Positions 20,300-33,434 of a stretch of 64,000 nt of DNA are shown one piece after another. Under the pieces are notes generated by a model that saw only the letters and a list, made by a program, of their open reading frames with translations, was not told where the DNA came from and made no database searches. The position numbers and the translations under genes were made by a program. Position 1 is the stretch's first letter, and the number at the start of each line of letters is the position of its first letter. This stretch comes from an uncultured Marinicella sp. (lineage in GTDB: Bacteria > Pseudomonadota > Gammaproteobacteria > Xanthomonadales > Marinicellaceae): NCBI GenBank assembly GCA_947502925.1, contig CANNBS010000006.1:123212-187211 (forward strand), in the 5' to 3' direction.

Positions 20300-23200
20300 T
20301 TAGTCGTCACTGGCTTGCTCAGATTGCTCATCTGCGGCCTTGCGTAGTTCATCCAGTAAAGCCGCTTCCGTTTCATCTTTAACTTCAGCTTCGGTGTCAT
20401 CAACCATGGCCTGTAATTCAGACTGCAATTCCGCTTCTTTGGTTTGCGACTGTTTCAGGTGATAGTTCAATCCGGTACCTGCCGGAATCAAACGACCCAC
20501 AATCACGTTTTCTTTTAAACCACGCAACTCATCTCGGGTGCCTTTCACCGATGCTTCAGTTAAGACCCGTGTGGTCTCCTGGAAGGAAGCCGCTGAAATA
20601 AAGGACTCAGTGGCCAGCGAGGCTTTGGTGATACCCAATAACAGCATTTCGAATTCAGCAGGAATACCGTCGTTTTTCAGGATTTCACGATTGGTTGCCA
20701 TCACTTCTTTATAAGACAACTGCGTTGTTTGCAGGTAATCGGTGTCACCCGGAGAAACAATTTCTACTTTGCGCAGCATTTGTCGAATGATACATTCAAT
20801 GTGTTTGTCATTGATTTTCACACCCTGCAAACGATACACATCCTGAATTTCATTAACCAGGTAGGCCGCTAATGCCGCCACGCCTTGTAAGCGTAAAATA
20901 TCATGCGGATTTGGCTCACCTTCAACAACGATGTCACCTTTTTCAACATGCTCACCTTCAAAGACGATGATTTGTCGCCATTTAGGAATCAGTGTCTCAA
21001 TTTTCTCGCCATCGGCCTGGCTAATCACCAGACGGTTTTTACCTTTGGTGTCTTTACCAAAGCTGACCACGCCGGTGGCTTCAGCTTGAATCGCCGGATC
21101 TTTTGGCTTACGCGCTTCAAACAAATCAGCAACACGCGGCAAACCACCGGTAATGTCACGGGTTTTCGATGAAGCTTGTGGTATTCTCGCCAAGAAGTCA
21201 CCCACGGACACTTCCTGTCCGTCACGGATATTGACAACCGCACCGGGCGGTAACAGGTATTGCGCCGGGACATCGGTGCCGGGAATAATCACCGGCTTAC
21301 CTTTTTTATCTTCAATGCGTACCATTGGCCGTAAGTCTTTGCCGGCCTGGCCGCGTTGTTTTGGATCGGTGATAATAAAGCTGGTCAAACCGGTCAATTC
21401 ATCGAGTTTTTCCTCAACCGTAACACCTTCTTTAAAGTCACTTAAGACCACCTGACCGGCTACTTCTGACACAATCGGGTGGGTGTGCGGATCCCAGTTA
21501 ATAATGACATCACCGGCCTTCACTTTGGCTTTGTCTTTAACATGAATCACCGCACCGTAAGGTACTTTGTAGCGCTCTTTCTCTTTACCGGATTTGTCTA
21601 TCACGGAGATTTCACCGGAACGGGAAATGGCCACCAGTTTCTTCTCGGCGTTGGTCACATACTTGATGTTGTGCATGCGAATGGTACCCGAGGAGTTAAT
21701 CTCAACATTATCAGAGGCGGTGGTCTTGGTCGCGGCACCACCAATGTGGAAGGTCCGCATGGTTAACTGCGTGCCCGGCTCACCAATACTTTGTGCCGCC
21801 ATTACGCCCACGGCTTCACCGTTATTAACGCGGTGGCCACGGGACAAGTCACGACCGTAACATTGTGCACAAATACCAAAATCAGTTTCACAGGTAATCG
21901 GCGAACGAACCTTGATTTTATCCAGACCTTCTTCCTCGATCATGTCAACCAATTCTTCACCAATCATGGTGCCGGCTTCAATCACCACTTTATCCTGGTG
22001 ATTAAGCACATCTTCGGCAACCACACGACCTAATACGCGCTCAGCCAATGTTTCAATCACTTCACCACCGTCAACAATGGGCTGTAAATCAAAACCTTGC
22101 ACCGTGCCGCAATCCATTTCTGTGATCACCACATCTTGGGCTACATCCACCAGACGGCGGGTTAAGTAACCTGAGTTAGCGGTTTTCAAGGCGGTATCCG
22201 CCAAACCTTTTCGTGCACCGTGGGTCGATGAAAAGTACTGCATCACATCCAGACCTTCACGGAAGTTGGCTTTAATCGGTGATTCAATAATCGAACCATC
22301 CGGTTTCGCCATCAGACCACGCATACCGGCCAGCTGTCGCATCTGGGCTTGTGATCCACGGGCGCCTGAGTCAGCCATGATAAAGACTGAGTTCATGGAA
22401 TCCTGTTCCACCACATTACCGTCTTTGTCTTTGACTTCTTCTTTACCAATGACTTCCATCATCGCCGCCGCCACTTCTTCATTGGCTTTCGACCAGATGT
22501 CCACAACTTTATTGTAGCGCTCACCGGCGGTTACCAGACCTGAGGTGTACTGCTCCTGAATTTTCAGCACCTCTTTATCGGCTGCTTCCAATATGCCTTT
22601 TTTGGCATCCGGAATAATCAGGTCAGTGACACCAATCGAAATACCGGCAATGGTCGAGTATCTAAAACCGGTGTACATTAACTGGTCAGCGAAAATAACC
22701 GTTGCTTTGGTGCCCAACTGACGGTAACACGCATTCAGTAAAGCTGAAATGGCTTTTTTGTTTAATGTTTGATTAATGAAATCAAAACTCAGGCCTTTAG
22801 GCAAAATATCCGCCAAAATAGCACGACCAACCGTCGTTTCAACTAAATCAGTGTGCTCATCACCCTGCTCATCAGTGGTGGTTAAGCGGACTTTGATATT
22901 AGCCTGTAATGACACATGACCGTTTTGATAAGCGCGATTAACTTCCTCCATATCAGAGAAAATCATGCCCTCGCCTTTTTCGTTCACCAGGGAGCGGGTC
23001 ATGTAATACAAACCCAACACCACGTCTTGCGACGGCACAATAATCGGTTCACCGGAGGCCGGTGACAAGATGTTATTGGTGGACATCATCAGTGTTCGGG
23101 CTTCTAACTGTGCTTCAATAGATAAAGGCACATGAACCGCCATCTGGTCACCGTCAAAATCAGCATTAAAGGCTGTACAAACCAGCGGATGCAACTGAAT

Positions 23201-24538
23201 GGCTTTACCTTCAATCAACACCGGCTCAAAAGCTTGAATCCCTAATCTATGCAATGTCGGTGCACGGTTTAAAAGAATCGGATGTTCGCGAATCACGTGA
23301 TCGAGAATATCCCACACTTCAGGCACTTCGGCTTCAATGGCACGCTTGGCGGCTTTAATGGTGGAAACAAAGCCATCTTTTAACAAGCGACCTAAAATAA
23401 ACGGCTTAAACAGCTCGAGAGCCATTTTCTTCGGTAAACCACATTGGTGCAGTCGTAAAGTCGGCCCCACCACAATCACCGAACGACCGGAATAATCCAC
23501 CCGCTTACCGAGTAAGTTCTGACGGAAACGACCTTGTTTACCTTTAATCATATCAGCCAGAGATTTTAATGGACGGCGGTTACTGCCGGTGACGGCACGA
23601 CCACGGCGACCGTTGTCTAACAAGGCATCGACTGATTCCTGCAACATCCGTTTTTCGTTGCGAACGATAATATCCGGCGCGTGTAGTTCCAACAAACGTT
23701 TCAAACGGTTGTTGCGATTAATCACGCGGCGATATAAGTCGTTCAAATCAGAGGTGGCAAATCGACCACCATCCAAAGGCACCAACGGCCGTAAATCAGG
23801 CGGTAAAATCGGCAACACGGTTAAAATCATGTGCTCGGGCTTATTGCCTGATTTGTTAAAGGCATCATACAAGGCGATGCGTTTGGACAAACGCTTAATT
23901 TTGGTGGCTGATTTGGTGGAATTAATGTCTTCGTGTAATTTCACCAGCTCAGCGTTGATATCAATCTCGGCCAACAATTCATAAACGGCTTCAGCACCCA
24001 TCAGGGCTTTGAATTCATCCCCATAATTTTCAATGGCTTCGCCATATTGCTCGTCGGTTAATAACTGACCTTTTTCCAGTTCAGTCATACCCGGATCGGT
24101 AACCACAAAGGATTCGAAGTATAAAATACGTTCAATTTCCCGCAAGGTCATGTCCAACATGAGACCAATCCGTGACGGCAATGATTTTAAAAACCAGATA
24201 TGCGCCACCGGGCTGGCCAGTTCAATATGACCCATACGTTCACGACGTACTTTTGCCAGTGTTACTTCGGTACCACATTTTTCACACACCACACCACGGT
24301 GCTTCATGCGCTTGTATTTACCACATTGACATTCGTAATCTTTGACCGGACCAAACACGGCAGAACAGAATAATCCGTCCCGCTCGGGTTTAAAGGTTCG
24401 GTAGTTAATGGTTTCAGGTTTTTTCACCTCACCATAGGACCACGACCGAATCAGTTCCGGTGGTGCCAGAGAAACTTTAATGGCATTAAAGTCTTGGACT
24501 TCTTTTTTGGGATTAAATAATTTAATTAAATCTTTCAT
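20300..24538 (-). CDS. rpoC: RNA polymerase subunit beta'
   Basis: The 1412-residue catalytic subunit. The N-terminal zinc-binding segment ([20 protein letters not shown]), the active-site NADFDGDQM magnesium motif, the second cysteine cluster ([16 protein letters not shown]) and the C-terminal omega-contact region are all present. It lies 15 nt after rpoB. The acidic tail (EQSEQASDD) is normal for the class. Confidence 0.99.
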   Translation of the reverse strand: MKDLIKLFNPKKEVQDFNAIKVSLAPPELIRSWSYGEVKKPETINYRTFKPERDGLFCSAVFGPVKDYECQCGKYKRMKHRGVVCEKCGTEVTLAKVRRERMGHIELASPVAHIWFLKSLPSRIGLMLDMTLREIERILYFESFVVTDPGMTELEKGQLLTDEQYGEAIENYGDEFKALMGAEAVYELLAEIDINAELVKLHEDINSTKSATKIKRLSKRIALYDAFNKSGNKPEHMILTVLPILPPDLRPLVPLDGGRFATSDLNDLYRRVINRNNRLKRLLELHAPDIIVRNEKRMLQESVDALLDNGRRGRAVTGSNRRPLKSLADMIKGKQGRFRQNLLGKRVDYSGRSVIVVGPTLRLHQCGLPKKMALELFKPFILGRLLKDGFVSTIKAAKRAIEAEVPEVWDILDHVIREHPILLNRAPTLHRLGIQAFEPVLIEGKAIQLHPLVCTAFNADFDGDQMAVHVPLSIEAQLEARTLMMSTNNILSPASGEPIIVPSQDVVLGLYYMTRSLVNEKGEGMIFSDMEEVNRAYQNGHVSLQANIKVRLTTTDEQGDEHTDLVETTVGRAILADILPKGLSFDFINQTLNKKAISALLNACYRQLGTKATVIFADQLMYTGFRYSTIAGISIGVTDLIIPDAKKGILEAADKEVLKIQEQYTSGLVTAGERYNKVVDIWSKANEEVAAAMMEVIGKEEVKDKDGNVVEQDSMNSVFIMADSGARGSQAQMRQLAGMRGLMAKPDGSIIESPIKANFREGLDVMQYFSSTHGARKGLADTALKTANSGYLTRRLVDVAQDVVITEMDCGTVQGFDLQPIVDGGEVIETLAERVLGRVVAEDVLNHQDKVVIEAGTMIGEELVDMIEEEGLDKIKVRSPITCETDFGICAQCYGRDLSRGHRVNNGEAVGVMAAQSIGEPGTQLTMRTFHIGGAATKTTASDNVEINSSGTIRMHNIKYVTNAEKKLVAISRSGEISVIDKSGKEKERYKVPYGAVIHVKDKAKVKAGDVIINWDPHTHPIVSEVAGQVVLSDFKEGVTVEEKLDELTGLTSFIITDPKQRGQAGKDLRPMVRIEDKKGKPVIIPGTDVPAQYLLPPGAVVNIRDGQEVSVGDFLARIPQASSKTRDITGGLPRVADLFEARKPKDPAIQAEATGVVSFGKDTKGKNRLVISQADGEKIETLIPKWRQIIVFEGEHVEKGDIVVEGEPNPHDILRLQGVAALAAYLVNEIQDVYRLQGVKINDKHIECIIRQMLRKVEIVSPGDTDYLQTTQLSYKEVMATNREILKNDGIPAEFEMLLLGITKASLATESFISAASFQETTRVLTEASVKGTRDELRGLKENVIVGRLIPAGTGLNYHLKQSQTKEAELQSELQAMVDDTEAEVKDETEAALLDELRKAADEQSEQASDD

Positions 24539-24553
24539 CTGTTTCTCCTGGCT

Positions 24554-27500
24554 TTATTCGTTTTCCAATTCCATATTCAAACCAAGGGCTCTGACCTCCT
24601 TGACCAATACGTTAAAGGATTCAGGCACGCCTGAAACATTTTTATGACTGCCGTCGACGATGTTTTTGTAGGTCTGGTTACGACCCTGCACATCATCGGA
24701 CTTAACCGTTAACATTTCCTGTAAGGTGTAAGCCGCTCCGTAAGCCTCTAAGGCCCACACTTCCATCTCACCAAATCGCTGACCACCAAACTGGGCTTTA
24801 CCACCCAAGGGTTGTTGCGTAACCAGCGAATAAGGTCCGGTGGAACGGGCATGCATCTTGTCATCAATCAGGTGATTCAGTTTCAGCATATACATATAAC
24901 CGACCGTGACAGGACGATCAAACTGTTTACCGGTACGACCGTCATACAAAATGGTTTGACCATCTTCCGGTAAACCGGCCATTTTCAATAATTTACGAAT
25001 ATGCTCTTCTTTGGCACCGTCAAACACAGGTGTCGCCATCGGCACACCATCTTTCAGGTTATTGGCCAACTCCAGCATTTCGTCTTTATTAAAGCCGCTA
25101 AAGCTTACCTTACCGTCTTCATCCACGTTATAGACTTCAGATAAAAATTCTTTAAGCTTGGCCATTGTTGCATTTTCTTCGAGCATCTTCTCTATTTGAT
25201 AACCCAATCCACGCGCAGCCAGACCTAAATGCACCTCCAGAATCTGTCCGATATTCATCCGCGAGGGAACACCCAGGGGATTCAAACACACATCCACCGG
25301 CCGTCCATCAGCATCAAACGGCATATCCTCTTCCGGCACAATCATGGAAATCACACCTTTGTTACCGTGGCGTCCGGCCATTTTGTCACCCGGTTGAATA
25401 CGGCGTTTAACGGCCAGATACACTTTAACCATTTTTAACACGCCGGGGGCTAAATCATCACCACGGACGATTTTGGCTTTTTTCTCATCAAAACGCTTAT
25501 CAAAGATTTTACGCTGTTCCTTGATTTGATCGGCAAAACGATCCATTTGCTCAGCCAGCTTATTGTCTTTGGGTTTGATATCAAACCACTGGTCAGTTTC
25601 CAGACCATCAAAGTAAGCCTCGTCCAGTTTGGCACCTTTCTTAACACCGGGGGCTTTCACCACTTCAGCGCCAATCAACAGTTCTTTAATGCGCTGGTGG
25701 ATAACCGTGCGCATGATCCGGAACTGGTCATCCATGTCTTTACGGACTTTTTCGATTTCTTCCTGTTCAATGCGTTCAGCACGCGAACCTTTTTCAATGC
25801 CTTCACGGGTATAAACCTGAACATCGACTACGGTTCCGCTCATTCCGGATTTAACCCGTAAAGATGAATCTTTCACATCCAGGGCTTTTTCACCGAAAAT
25901 GGCGCGCAATAATTTTTCTTCGGGGGTTAACTGAGTCTCACCTTTGGGTGTGACCTTACCGACCAGAATATCACCGGCATTCACTTCAGCACCGACATAC
26001 ACAATGCCTGAATCATCTAACTTGGTTAAGGCATGTTCACTGATGTTAGGGATGTCTGAAGAAATTTCTTCAGGCCCTAACTTGGTATCACGAGCAATAC
26101 AAGTCAGCTCTTCAATGTGAATGGTTGTTAAACGATCTTGTTTAACAACCCGCTCAGAAATCAGAATCGAGTCCTCGAAGTTGTAACCATTCCATGGCAT
26201 GAAAGCCACTTTCATGTTTTGACCCAATGCCAGTTCGCCCAAATCAGTGGATGGACCGTCGGCCAGGGTATCACCGGCTTCAATCACATCACCCACTTTA
26301 ACGATGGGCCGCTGATTGACACAAGTGTTTTGATTCGAGCGCATGTATTTAATCAAATTATAAATATCTACACCCGGATCCTGATCTTCAGTTTCTTCTG
26401 CATCAACCCGCACCACAATGCGTGAGGCATCGGCCATTTCAATGACACCGCCCCGTTTAGCGATAACAGTTACTCCTGAGTCACGCGATACGGTGCGTTC
26501 CATACCGGTACCCACCAATGGTTTTTGGGCACGCAAAGTCGGCACCGCCTGACGTTGCATGTTAGAACCCATTAAAGCCCGGTTGGCATCATCATGTTCT
26601 AAAAACGGAATCAAAGCCGCCGCCACCGAAACAATCTGTTTCTCGGAGACGTCCATGTAGTTAATTTCTTCCGCCTGTTTGAGCACCACTTCGCCTTTAT
26701 GACGACACAGTACAAATTCATCGGCAAAAGAACCGTCTTTGTTTAATTTGGCACTGTTTTGTGCAATCGGATTATCAGAATCCTGAATTGCAGACAAGTA
26801 AACAATGTCATCGGTCACTTTACCGTTTTTAACCTGACGGTAAGGTGTTTCTAAAAAGCCATAATCATTAGTGCGCGCATATACGGCCAATGAATTAATC
26901 AAACCAATATTCGGACCCTCAGGTGTTTCAATCGGACATAAACGACCATAGTGTGTCGGATGTACGTCACGCACCTCAAAGCCGGCACGTTCACGGGTTA
27001 AACCACCGGGGCCCAATGCCGAAACACGGCGTTTATGGGTAATCTCAGACAATGGATTATTCTGATCCATAAACTGAGACAACTGATTCGAACCAAAGAA
27101 TTCTTTAATCGAAGCTGAGATAGGTTTGGCATTAATTAAATCCTGTGGTGTCAAACCTTCAGATTCAGCCACTGTTAAACGCTCTTTAACAGCACGCTGA
27201 ACCCGCACCAGACCGATACGGAATACATTTTCTGCCATTTCACCGACAGAACGTACCCGGCGATTACCCAGGTGGTCAATGTCATCCACATGACCTTTAC
27301 CATTACGGATATTAACCAGTTCACGCATCACATCAACGATGTCTTCGTTTGACAGGGTGCCCTCACCTTCAGCCTCTTCACGGCCCAGGCGCATATTAAA
27401 TTTCATGCGACCAACAGCGGACAGATCATAACGTTCCGGTGTAAAGAACAAACCTTCAAAAAGCGATCGTGCCGCTTCTTCTGTCGGCGGCTCACCGGGG

Positions 27501-28621
27501 CGCATCATGCGGTAAATTTCAATCAGCGCTTCTTCCGGGGTGGTGGTTGGATCAATGCCCAATGTATTCGACATATAGGGACCACGATCCAAGTCATTAA
27601 TCAATAAGATATCAATGGACTTAACACCTGCATCACGTAATTTTTCTAACACATCTTCCGTAATTTCAGTGTTGGCCGGGAATAAAATTTCACCGGTTTC
27701 TTTATCGATGATGTTTTTGGCAAGAATTTTTTCGTATAAATATGAATCTTCCAGGCTTAAGGTACTTAACCCGGATTTTTTCAGTTTACGTTCATGCCTT
27801 GCGGTAATTCGACGACCGGCTTCGACAATCACATCTTTACCGTCTTTAATATCAAAATCGAAGGTATCGCCTTTAATGTATTCAGGCACCAACTTCATTT
27901 TGGCATTGGTTTTATTGAGGGTGATGGGAATAATCTCAAAAAACTGCTCTAAAATCTGTTCGTCGTTAAAGCCTAAAGCACGTAACAAAATTGAAGCTGG
28001 CAATTTACGGCGTCGGTCAATTCGCACAAACACGCTGTCCTTGGCATCGAATTCCATGTCCAGCCAGGAACCACGATAAGGAATAACACGTGCAGAATAG
28101 AGGATTTTACCCGATGAATGGGTTTTGCCTTTATCGTGATCGAAGAACACACCCGGTGAACGGTGTAATTGATTAACAATCACGCGCTCAGTACCATTGA
28201 TTACAAAGGTACCGGTGTCGGTCATTAAGGGCAAATCGCCTAAATAGACGTTTTGTTCTTCAACGTATTTAACTTTTTTCTTTTTCTTGGTGCTTTTATC
28301 CTTGTCATAAATCACCAATTGGATAACCGCACGGATTGAAGCCGCGTAGGTCATACCGCGCAATTTACATTCCAGCACGTCAAATTCAGGGTCTTCTACA
28401 GCGACGCTGACATATTCTAATTTGGCAAATCCGGAATAACTTTCAATCGGGAAAATAGAATTCAAAGCATCATTCAATCCATTGAGACCCTGATCATTTT
28501 CACCTAAAAAGGCATTGTAAGATTTGATTTGTGTATCCAGTAAGTAAGGGACATCTAACACCGCAGACGTACTACTGAAATCCTTTCTGATTCGTTTTTT
28601 CTCAGTAAATGTATAACCCAT
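24554..28621 (-). CDS. rpoB: RNA polymerase subunit beta
   Basis: A 1355-residue subunit from ATG 28621 ([17 protein letters not shown]), preceded by AAGGTG 9 nt upstream and matching the E. coli start. An in-frame ATG seven codons upstream (28642) is possible. The rifampicin region ([27 protein letters not shown]) has the sensitive consensus. The C-terminal flap and clamp segments ([24 protein letters not shown]) are intact. Confidence 0.99.
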   Translation of the reverse strand: MGYTFTEKKRIRKDFSSTSAVLDVPYLLDTQIKSYNAFLGENDQGLNGLNDALNSIFPIESYSGFAKLEYVSVAVEDPEFDVLECKLRGMTYAASIRAVIQLVIYDKDKSTKKKKKVKYVEEQNVYLGDLPLMTDTGTFVINGTERVIVNQLHRSPGVFFDHDKGKTHSSGKILYSARVIPYRGSWLDMEFDAKDSVFVRIDRRRKLPASILLRALGFNDEQILEQFFEIIPITLNKTNAKMKLVPEYIKGDTFDFDIKDGKDVIVEAGRRITARHERKLKKSGLSTLSLEDSYLYEKILAKNIIDKETGEILFPANTEITEDVLEKLRDAGVKSIDILLINDLDRGPYMSNTLGIDPTTTPEEALIEIYRMMRPGEPPTEEAARSLFEGLFFTPERYDLSAVGRMKFNMRLGREEAEGEGTLSNEDIVDVMRELVNIRNGKGHVDDIDHLGNRRVRSVGEMAENVFRIGLVRVQRAVKERLTVAESEGLTPQDLINAKPISASIKEFFGSNQLSQFMDQNNPLSEITHKRRVSALGPGGLTRERAGFEVRDVHPTHYGRLCPIETPEGPNIGLINSLAVYARTNDYGFLETPYRQVKNGKVTDDIVYLSAIQDSDNPIAQNSAKLNKDGSFADEFVLCRHKGEVVLKQAEEINYMDVSEKQIVSVAAALIPFLEHDDANRALMGSNMQRQAVPTLRAQKPLVGTGMERTVSRDSGVTVIAKRGGVIEMADASRIVVRVDAEETEDQDPGVDIYNLIKYMRSNQNTCVNQRPIVKVGDVIEAGDTLADGPSTDLGELALGQNMKVAFMPWNGYNFEDSILISERVVKQDRLTTIHIEELTCIARDTKLGPEEISSDIPNISEHALTKLDDSGIVYVGAEVNAGDILVGKVTPKGETQLTPEEKLLRAIFGEKALDVKDSSLRVKSGMSGTVVDVQVYTREGIEKGSRAERIEQEEIEKVRKDMDDQFRIMRTVIHQRIKELLIGAEVVKAPGVKKGAKLDEAYFDGLETDQWFDIKPKDNKLAEQMDRFADQIKEQRKIFDKRFDEKKAKIVRGDDLAPGVLKMVKVYLAVKRRIQPGDKMAGRHGNKGVISMIVPEEDMPFDADGRPVDVCLNPLGVPSRMNIGQILEVHLGLAARGLGYQIEKMLEENATMAKLKEFLSEVYNVDEDGKVSFSGFNKDEMLELANNLKDGVPMATPVFDGAKEEHIRKLLKMAGLPEDGQTILYDGRTGKQFDRPVTVGYMYMLKLNHLIDDKMHARSTGPYSLVTQQPLGGKAQFGGQRFGEMEVWALEAYGAAYTLQEMLTVKSDDVQGRNQTYKNIVDGSHKNVSGVPESFNVLVKEVRALGLNMELENE

Positions 28622-28724
28622 CGCTTTAATCACCTTCACCATGCGATGCCGCTTAATAGCTGCATCTATTTAAACTCTACGACACTTGATTAACCTGTTT
28701 AAAATCAGGTATTTTTCAAGCGAC

Positions 28725-28753
28725 TAAAGGCCGGCATCAAATGCCAGCCTTTA
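28725..28753 (-). terminator. rplL-rpoB intergenic hairpin (attenuator)
   Basis: A 13-bp stem with one G-U pair (TAAAGGCTGGCAT / ATGCCGGCCTTTA, 3-nt loop) lies between rplL and rpoB. It has no strong U run. In E. coli this position holds a partial terminator plus RNase III site that lowers rpoBC relative to rplJL; the same role is inferred here. A second short stem (ACCTG / CAGGT) lies at 28693-28710. Confidence 0.65.
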
Positions 28754-28761
28754 GGTTTATC

Positions 28762-28780
28762 TAATTACGTCGCGTAATTA
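28762..28780 (-). repeat. 8-bp hairpin overlapping the rplL stop
   Basis: A TAATTACG / CGTAATTA stem with a 3-nt loop; its last bases form the rplL stop codon. Role unknown, possibly mRNA 3'-end stability. Confidence 0.4.
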
Positions 28781-29155
28781 TTTCAACTCAACAGAAGCAC
28801 CTGCCTCTTCAAGTTGTTTCTTAACATCTTCGGCTTCAGCTTTCTCAACACCTTCTTTAACCGGTGCCGGTGCGCTTTCAACCAATTCTTTGGCTTCTTT
28901 CAAGCCCAAGCCAGTGATACCGCGAACGGCTTTAATCACACCAACTTTCTTGTCACCGAAGCTGCTTAAGATTACATCAAATTCAGTTTGTTCAGCAGCG
29001 GCTTCCGCTTCACCACCAGCAGCAGCCGGGGCAGCAGCAACAGCAGCAGCAGCTGATACGCCAAATTTTTCTTCCATTGCTTCGATTAACTCAACAACTT
29101 CCATAACACTCATTGCTGAGATTGTTTCTAAAATATCATCTTTTGATACGGCCAT
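28778..29155 (-). CDS. rplL: 50S ribosomal protein L7/L12
   Basis: The 125-residue stalk protein recruits translational GTPases. It has an N-terminal dimerisation helix (about 1-33), an Ala/Gly-rich hinge (about 35-55) and the C-terminal factor-binding domain with [23 protein letters not shown]. It lies 25 nt after rplJ. Confidence 0.99.
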   Translation of the reverse strand: MAVSKDDILETISAMSVMEVVELIEAMEEKFGVSAAAAVAAAPAAAGGEAEAAAEQTEFDVILSSFGDKKVGVIKAVRGITGLGLKEAKELVESAPAPVKEGVEKAEAEDVKKQLEEAGASVELK

Positions 29156-29180
29156 TTTATTTCTCCAAAAAAGTATTTAA

Positions 29181-29705
29181 TTAAGCAGCTTTCTGATCTT
29201 TCACCGCTGCAATTGTACGTGTCAGTTTTGCGTGTGGTTCGTTCAAAGTACGCGCCAGTTTCTCGATTGGTGCTTTCATTACCGACATCAGCATAGAAAT
29301 GGCTTCGTCTTTGGTTGGTAATGAGGCCAAGCGTTTTAATTCACTGGCAGGTAACATCTGACCACCAACGGCCAGAAACTTAACTTCGAGCTTGTCGTTT
29401 TCTTTGACATGGTCTTTAATTAAACGTGCCGCACAGCCGGGATCTTCCTGACTAAAGGCAAATAATAAAGGACCCACCAAAGCATCAGAAATACATTCGT
29501 ACTCTGTGTTTTTAATAGCTCGGCGCACTAAAGTGTTTTTAACAACTTTTAAATAAACACCATTCTTTCTGGCATCGGCACGCATCGCTGTCATCGAATC
29601 AACCGATGATCCGCGATACTCCGCAGCCACTAAAGAATGGGCAATTTCAGCCACTTTAGCAATTTCACTGACTACAGCTTTTTTCTGCTCTAATGTGAGC
29701 GCCAT
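29181..29705 (-). CDS. rplJ: 50S ribosomal protein L10
   Basis: The 174-residue base of the L7/L12 stalk. I start it at ATG 29705 (MALTLEQKKAVVSEI), with GGAGG 5-6 nt upstream; the frame extends four codons further without support. It binds L7/L12 through its C-terminal helix and is autoregulated through the leader at 29725-29855. Confidence 0.98.
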   Translation of the reverse strand: MALTLEQKKAVVSEIAKVAEIAHSLVAAEYRGSSVDSMTAMRADARKNGVYLKVVKNTLVRRAIKNTEYECISDALVGPLLFAFSQEDPGCAARLIKDHVKENDKLEVKFLAVGGQMLPASELKRLASLPTKDEAISMLMSVMKAPIEKLARTLNEPHAKLTRTIAAVKDQKAA

Positions 29706-29724
29706 GATAACCTCCAAAGGCTCA

Positions 29725-29855
29725 TGCAGCTGATGCTGCAGTACATAAATTCACCCCGTTTAAAGGATGAAACCATTTTGGTGACTCACAATAATCTGTG
29801 CGAGGACACCATCTGCGTAGGACATTAAGATTACAGTAAACCAATCACCTACGGT
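29725..29855 (-). promoter_or_regulatory. L10 autoregulatory mRNA leader
   Basis: In minus orientation, ACCGTAGG (29855-29848) pairs with CCTAC...GGT (29821-29808) around an asymmetric GCAGAT bulge. This is the kink-turn stem typical of rplJ leaders bound by the L10-(L12)4 complex. A TGCAGC / GCTGCA hairpin (29725-29740) precedes the ribosome site. Known function: represses rplJL translation when L10 is in excess. Confidence 0.75.
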
Positions 29856-29866
29856 CTTTGATGACT

Positions 29867-29889
29867 GGCAGGTTTAATCAAAACCTGCC
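29867..29889 (-). terminator. hairpin after rplA
   Basis: A perfect 9-bp stem (GGCAGGTTT / AAACCTGCC) with a 5-nt loop, 15 nt past the rplA stop. It has no U run, so it is more likely a partial terminator or 3'-protecting structure between rplKA and rplJL. Confidence 0.45.
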
Positions 29890-29904
29890 AACCCTCAAAT
29901 TCTC

Positions 29905-30600
29905 TTAAAGATCCAAAGACTTTGGATCCACTTGCAAACCAGCACCCATCGTCGATGAAATGCTGATTTTACGAATAAATCGGCCTTTAGATTGAGGTGG
30001 TTTCTTTTTAGATAAATCACCCAATAAGGCTTTTAAGTTCTCAATTAAGGCTTCAGCACTAAATGACGCTTTACCCACAACCGTGTGAATAATACCGGCT
30101 TTTTCAATGCGGTACATGGCCTGACCTGACTTGTTGTTTTTGACAGCAGTGGCCACATCTGGTGTAACTGTGCCCACTTTCGGGTTTGGCATCAGACCTT
30201 TGGGACCTAAAATGGTTCCCAACTGACCCACAACACGCATGGCATCAGGGGCGGCAATCACCACATCAAAGTCATAGTTTCCTTTTTTAACTTCTTCGGC
30301 CAGATCTTCAAAACCAACCACATCAGCGCCGGCCTCTTTGGCCTCTTCGGCTTTTTCGCCCTGCGCAAACACCGCCACTTTAACGCTTTTACCGGTTCCA
30401 TTCGGTAACACGGTGGCACCACGGACAGCCTGATCTGATTTCTTAGGATCAACACCCAATTGGATGGCGATATCAATCGACTCATCAAAATTCTTAGAGG
30501 TGTGTTCCTGAAGGAAGCTCAATGCCTCTTTGATGTCATATTTTTTTGTCGGATCAACCTGCTCTTTGATCGAACGAATTCTTTTACCTACTTGTGCCAT
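29905..30600 (-). CDS. rplA: 50S ribosomal protein L1
   Basis: The 231-residue L1-stalk protein moves deacylated tRNA out of the E site. It represses rplKA in E. coli. It has the conserved [17 protein letters not shown] and [15 protein letters not shown] segments. The start overlaps the rplK stop by 1 nt (TAATG). Confidence 0.98.
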   Translation of the reverse strand: MAQVGKRIRSIKEQVDPTKKYDIKEALSFLQEHTSKNFDESIDIAIQLGVDPKKSDQAVRGATVLPNGTGKSVKVAVFAQGEKAEEAKEAGADVVGFEDLAEEVKKGNYDFDVVIAAPDAMRVVGQLGTILGPKGLMPNPKVGTVTPDVATAVKNNKSGQAMYRIEKAGIIHTVVGKASFSAEALIENLKALLGDLSKKKPPQSKGRFIRKISISSTMGAGLQVDPKSLDL

Positions 30601-31034
30601 TATTTCACTCCTTCTGTTTCAATACCCATGCTGCGGGCGGTACCGGCGATGGTACGCACAGCTGCATCCATATCAGCAGCGGTTAAATCAGGTTCTTTCA
30701 TTTTGGCAATCTCTTCTAATTGCGCACGACTGACTTTAGCCACTTTGTCTTTATTCGGCTCACCGCTGCCTTTTTTGACCTTGGCAGATTTGAGCAACAA
30801 CACAGCAGCTGGCGGGGTTTTGGTAATAAATGTGAAACTGCGGTCATTGTATACTGTAATGACCACCGGTACCGGTAAGCCCTGCTCAATATCGCCAGTA
30901 CTGGCGTTAAACGCTTTACAGAATTCCATAATGTTCACACCATGTTGACCCAAAGCCGGGCCCACAGGTGGACTTGGATTGGCCTGACCGGCAGGCACTT
31001 GTAACTTAATATAGGATTGTACTTTTTTTGCCAT
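30600..31034 (-). CDS. rplK: 50S ribosomal protein L11
   Basis: The 144-residue L11 of the GTPase centre is needed for RelA-dependent sensing and is the target region of thiostrepton-type drugs. I start it at ATG 31034 ([16 protein letters not shown]), with GGAGAG just upstream; the in-frame ATG at 31052 lacks family similarity. The [17 protein letters not shown] proline motif is intact. Confidence 0.98.
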   Translation of the reverse strand: MAKKVQSYIKLQVPAGQANPSPPVGPALGQHGVNIMEFCKAFNASTGDIEQGLPVPVVITVYNDRSFTFITKTPPAAVLLLKSAKVKKGSGEPNKDKVAKVSRAQLEEIAKMKEPDLTAADMDAAVRTIAGTARSMGIETEGVK

Positions 31035-31091
31035 AATTCTCTCCGGGTGCAAACGCCTGAAACAGGCTCCCCATTAATTCATTAAAAATGC

Positions 31092-31625
31092 TTACATCTT
31101 CTCAACTTGGCTGAACTCAAGTTCAACAGGTGTTGAGCGACCAAAAATAGAGACTGCCACACGCAATCGACTTTTTTCATAATTGACTTCTTCCACTTCA
31201 CCATCGAAATCAGCAAAAGGGCCTTCAGTCACACGCACCACTTCACCGACGTCATACATGGTTTTTGGTTGTGGTTTGTTTTCACCTTCTTCAATCCTTT
31301 GCAAGATGGCGTTGGCTTCACGTTCTGTAATCGGCGCCGGATTTTCAGCGGTACCGCCGATAAAGCCCAACACTTTTGGCACACTTTTTACCAAATGCCA
31401 AGTTTCATCATTCATATCCATTTGCACCAGTACATAACCGGGGAAAAATTTTCGCTCCGATTTTCTTTTCTGGCCTTTTTTCATTTCCACAACGGTTTCT
31501 TTCGGCACCAGGATATCGCCGAAACTGTCCTGCATCTCAAAACGTTCAATGCGTTCTTGCAGTGAGCGGCAAACCTGTTGCTCGAAACCTGAATAGGCGT
31601 GAACCACATACCATTTGTGCGACAT
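31092..31625 (-). CDS. nusG: transcription termination/antitermination protein NusG
   Basis: The 177-residue factor has an NGN domain (about 1-120; [15 protein letters not shown] and [11 protein letters not shown]) that binds RNA polymerase, and a C-terminal KOW domain ([19 protein letters not shown]) that contacts Rho or S10. It lies 17 nt after secE. Confidence 0.99.
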   Translation of the reverse strand: MSHKWYVVHAYSGFEQQVCRSLQERIERFEMQDSFGDILVPKETVVEMKKGQKRKSERKFFPGYVLVQMDMNDETWHLVKSVPKVLGFIGGTAENPAPITEREANAILQRIEEGENKPQPKTMYDVGEVVRVTEGPFADFDGEVEEVNYEKSRLRVAVSIFGRSTPVELEFSQVEKM

Positions 31626-31642
31626 GAAAAACTCCTGAGTGA

Positions 31643-32014
31643 TTAACTTCCGTAGAAGTAATCAACTAAATTACTAAAGAGGGTGTCCAGCATGAACAAG
31701 AAGAAACTAATCACTAAGACCATAACGATAACAATAATGGTTGACTGAATGGTTTCATTTTTTGTTGGCCAGACAATTTTTTGTCGTTCAATATTGGCAT
31801 TCCGCACAAAGCGTGCAAATTCTTTACCTTTCGGGGTTGTGTAACCCAAAAAGCCACCGATTAAGACGCCCGCAACCACCATCAACACCCGAATAATGGT
31901 CGGATAGGTATCAACAAAATATAAATTGGCTGCCACCCCGGCGATCATCACGCCGATGGCCAGCCACCATCTCAGTTTTTCACCGACATTTTGCGATGAT
32001 TCAACATTACTCAT
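31643..32014 (-). CDS. secE: preprotein translocase subunit SecE
   Basis: A 123-residue SecE from ATG 32014 ([17 protein letters not shown]). Upstream codons in this frame run into tRNA-Trp and are not coding. It has three hydrophobic segments (about 16-36, 44-62 and 95-120), the E. coli-like long form. The conserved cytoplasmic amphipathic helix precedes the last segment. It forms SecYEG with the product of 5549-6910. Confidence 0.96.
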   Translation of the reverse strand: MSNVESSQNVGEKLRWWLAIGVMIAGVAANLYFVDTYPTIIRVLMVVAGVLIGGFLGYTTPKGKEFARFVRNANIERQKIVWPTKNETIQSTIIVIVMVLVISFFLFMLDTLFSNLVDYFYGS

Positions 32015-32050
32015 AGTACAATTTCTTCCAATCTTGCCACCAAACAATGA

Positions 32051-32126
<76 letters not shown>

Positions 32127-32145
32127 GTATTCTCATAAAGACACC

Positions 32146-32176
32146 AAAAGCCAACACCTAAAAGGCGTCGGCTTTT
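32146..32176 (-). terminator. hairpin after tufB
   Basis: A 13-bp stem with G-U pairs (AAAAGCCGACGCC / GGTGTTGGCTTTT, minus orientation) around a 5-nt loop, directly past the second tuf gene. The short U run suggests a partial terminator, allowing some read-through into tRNA-Trp and secE. Confidence 0.6.
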
Positions 32177-32197
32177 GCGTATTTTAATTGTGCTTAA

Positions 32198-33388
32198 TTA
32201 TTCAATAATTTTAGCCACAACACCCGCACCCACGGTACGGCCACCTTCACGAATGGCGAAGCGTAAACCTTCATCCATCGCAATCGGTGCGATTAATTCA
32301 ACTTTCATTTTAACGTTATCACCAGGCATCACCATTTCAACACCTTCGGGTAACTCACACGCGCCCGTTACGTCCGTGGTACGGAAGTAAAACTGTGGAC
32401 GGTAGCCTTTGAAAAATGGTGTGTGACGACCACCTTCGTCTTTGCTCAACACATAGACTTCGGCTTCAAATTTAGTGTGCGGTGTAATGGTGCCGGGCTT
32501 AGCCAGTACCTGACCACGCTCAACATCATCACGCTTGGTACCACGTAATAAAATACCCACGTTATCACCGGCTTCACCTGAATCCAGTAATTTACGGAAC
32601 ATCTCAACACCGGTACAAGTGGTTTTACTGGTGTCACGGATACCAACAATTTCTAACTCGTCACCAACATTTACGATACCAGTCTCAATACGACCGGTTA
32701 CAACAGTACCACGGCCTGAAATTGAGAAAATATCTTCAATCGGCATCAAAAACGGTTTCGCAGTATCACGTTCTGGCTCCGGGAAGTAAGCGTCCATCTC
32801 ATCTAATAACTTAGACACGGCAGGAACACCGATGTCGCTGTCATCGCCTTCCAGGGCTTTTAACGCAGAACCTTTCACTAATGGTGTGTCATCACCGGGG
32901 AATTCGTAGTCATTTAATAACTCACGCACTTCCATCTCAACCAGTTCCAACAACTCTTCGTCATCAACCTGGTCACATTTGTTCAAAAACACAACAATAT
33001 AAGGTACGCCAACCTGACGTGCCAATAAGATGTGCTCACGGGTTTGTGGCATCGGGCCATCAGCCGCTGATACCACTAAGATGGCGCCGTCCATTTGTGC
33101 CGCACCTGTGATCATGTTTTTAACATAGTCAGCATGGCCCGGACAGTCAACGTGTGCGTAGTGACGATTATCTGTTTCATATTCTACGTGCGCCGTAGAA
33201 ATGGTAATACCACGCTCTCTTTCCTCAGGCGCGTTATCAATTTGATCGTAATCTTTAAAATCACCACCTTGCTTCTCAGCAGCAACTTTTGTGATCGCTG
33301 CAGTCAAGGTCGTTTTACCATGGTCAACGTGACCGATTGTGCCCACGTTTACATGGGGCTTTGTGCGTTCAAATTTTTCTTTTGACAT
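32198..33388 (-). CDS. tuf: elongation factor Tu, copy 2 (tRNA-tufB operon)
   Basis: A 396-residue EF-Tu identical in protein sequence to copy 1 at 15933-17123, with the same GTPase motifs. It is co-transcribed behind tRNA-Tyr, tRNA-Gly and tRNA-Thr, the classical tufB arrangement. The roughly eleven silent differences cluster in the middle of the gene. The first about 260 and last about 200 bp are identical, pointing to gene conversion. Confidence 0.99.
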   Translation of the reverse strand: MSKEKFERTKPHVNVGTIGHVDHGKTTLTAAITKVAAEKQGGDFKDYDQIDNAPEERERGITISTAHVEYETDNRHYAHVDCPGHADYVKNMITGAAQMDGAILVVSAADGPMPQTREHILLARQVGVPYIVVFLNKCDQVDDEELLELVEMEVRELLNDYEFPGDDTPLVKGSALKALEGDDSDIGVPAVSKLLDEMDAYFPEPERDTAKPFLMPIEDIFSISGRGTVVTGRIETGIVNVGDELEIVGIRDTSKTTCTGVEMFRKLLDSGEAGDNVGILLRGTKRDDVERGQVLAKPGTITPHTKFEAEVYVLSKDEGGRHTPFFKGYRPQFYFRTTDVTGACELPEGVEMVMPGDNVKMKVELIAPIAMDEGLRFAIREGGRTVGAGVVAKIIE

Positions 33389-33434
33389 AGTTGCTACTCC
33401 AAAAACAAAAGCAGTTAAATTAAATCGTTTGTAA

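Noticed and set aside
20300..28621. Long open frames opposite rpoB and rpoC
   Set aside because: They are shadows of highly constrained coding sequence, have no ribosome sites and resemble no protein family.
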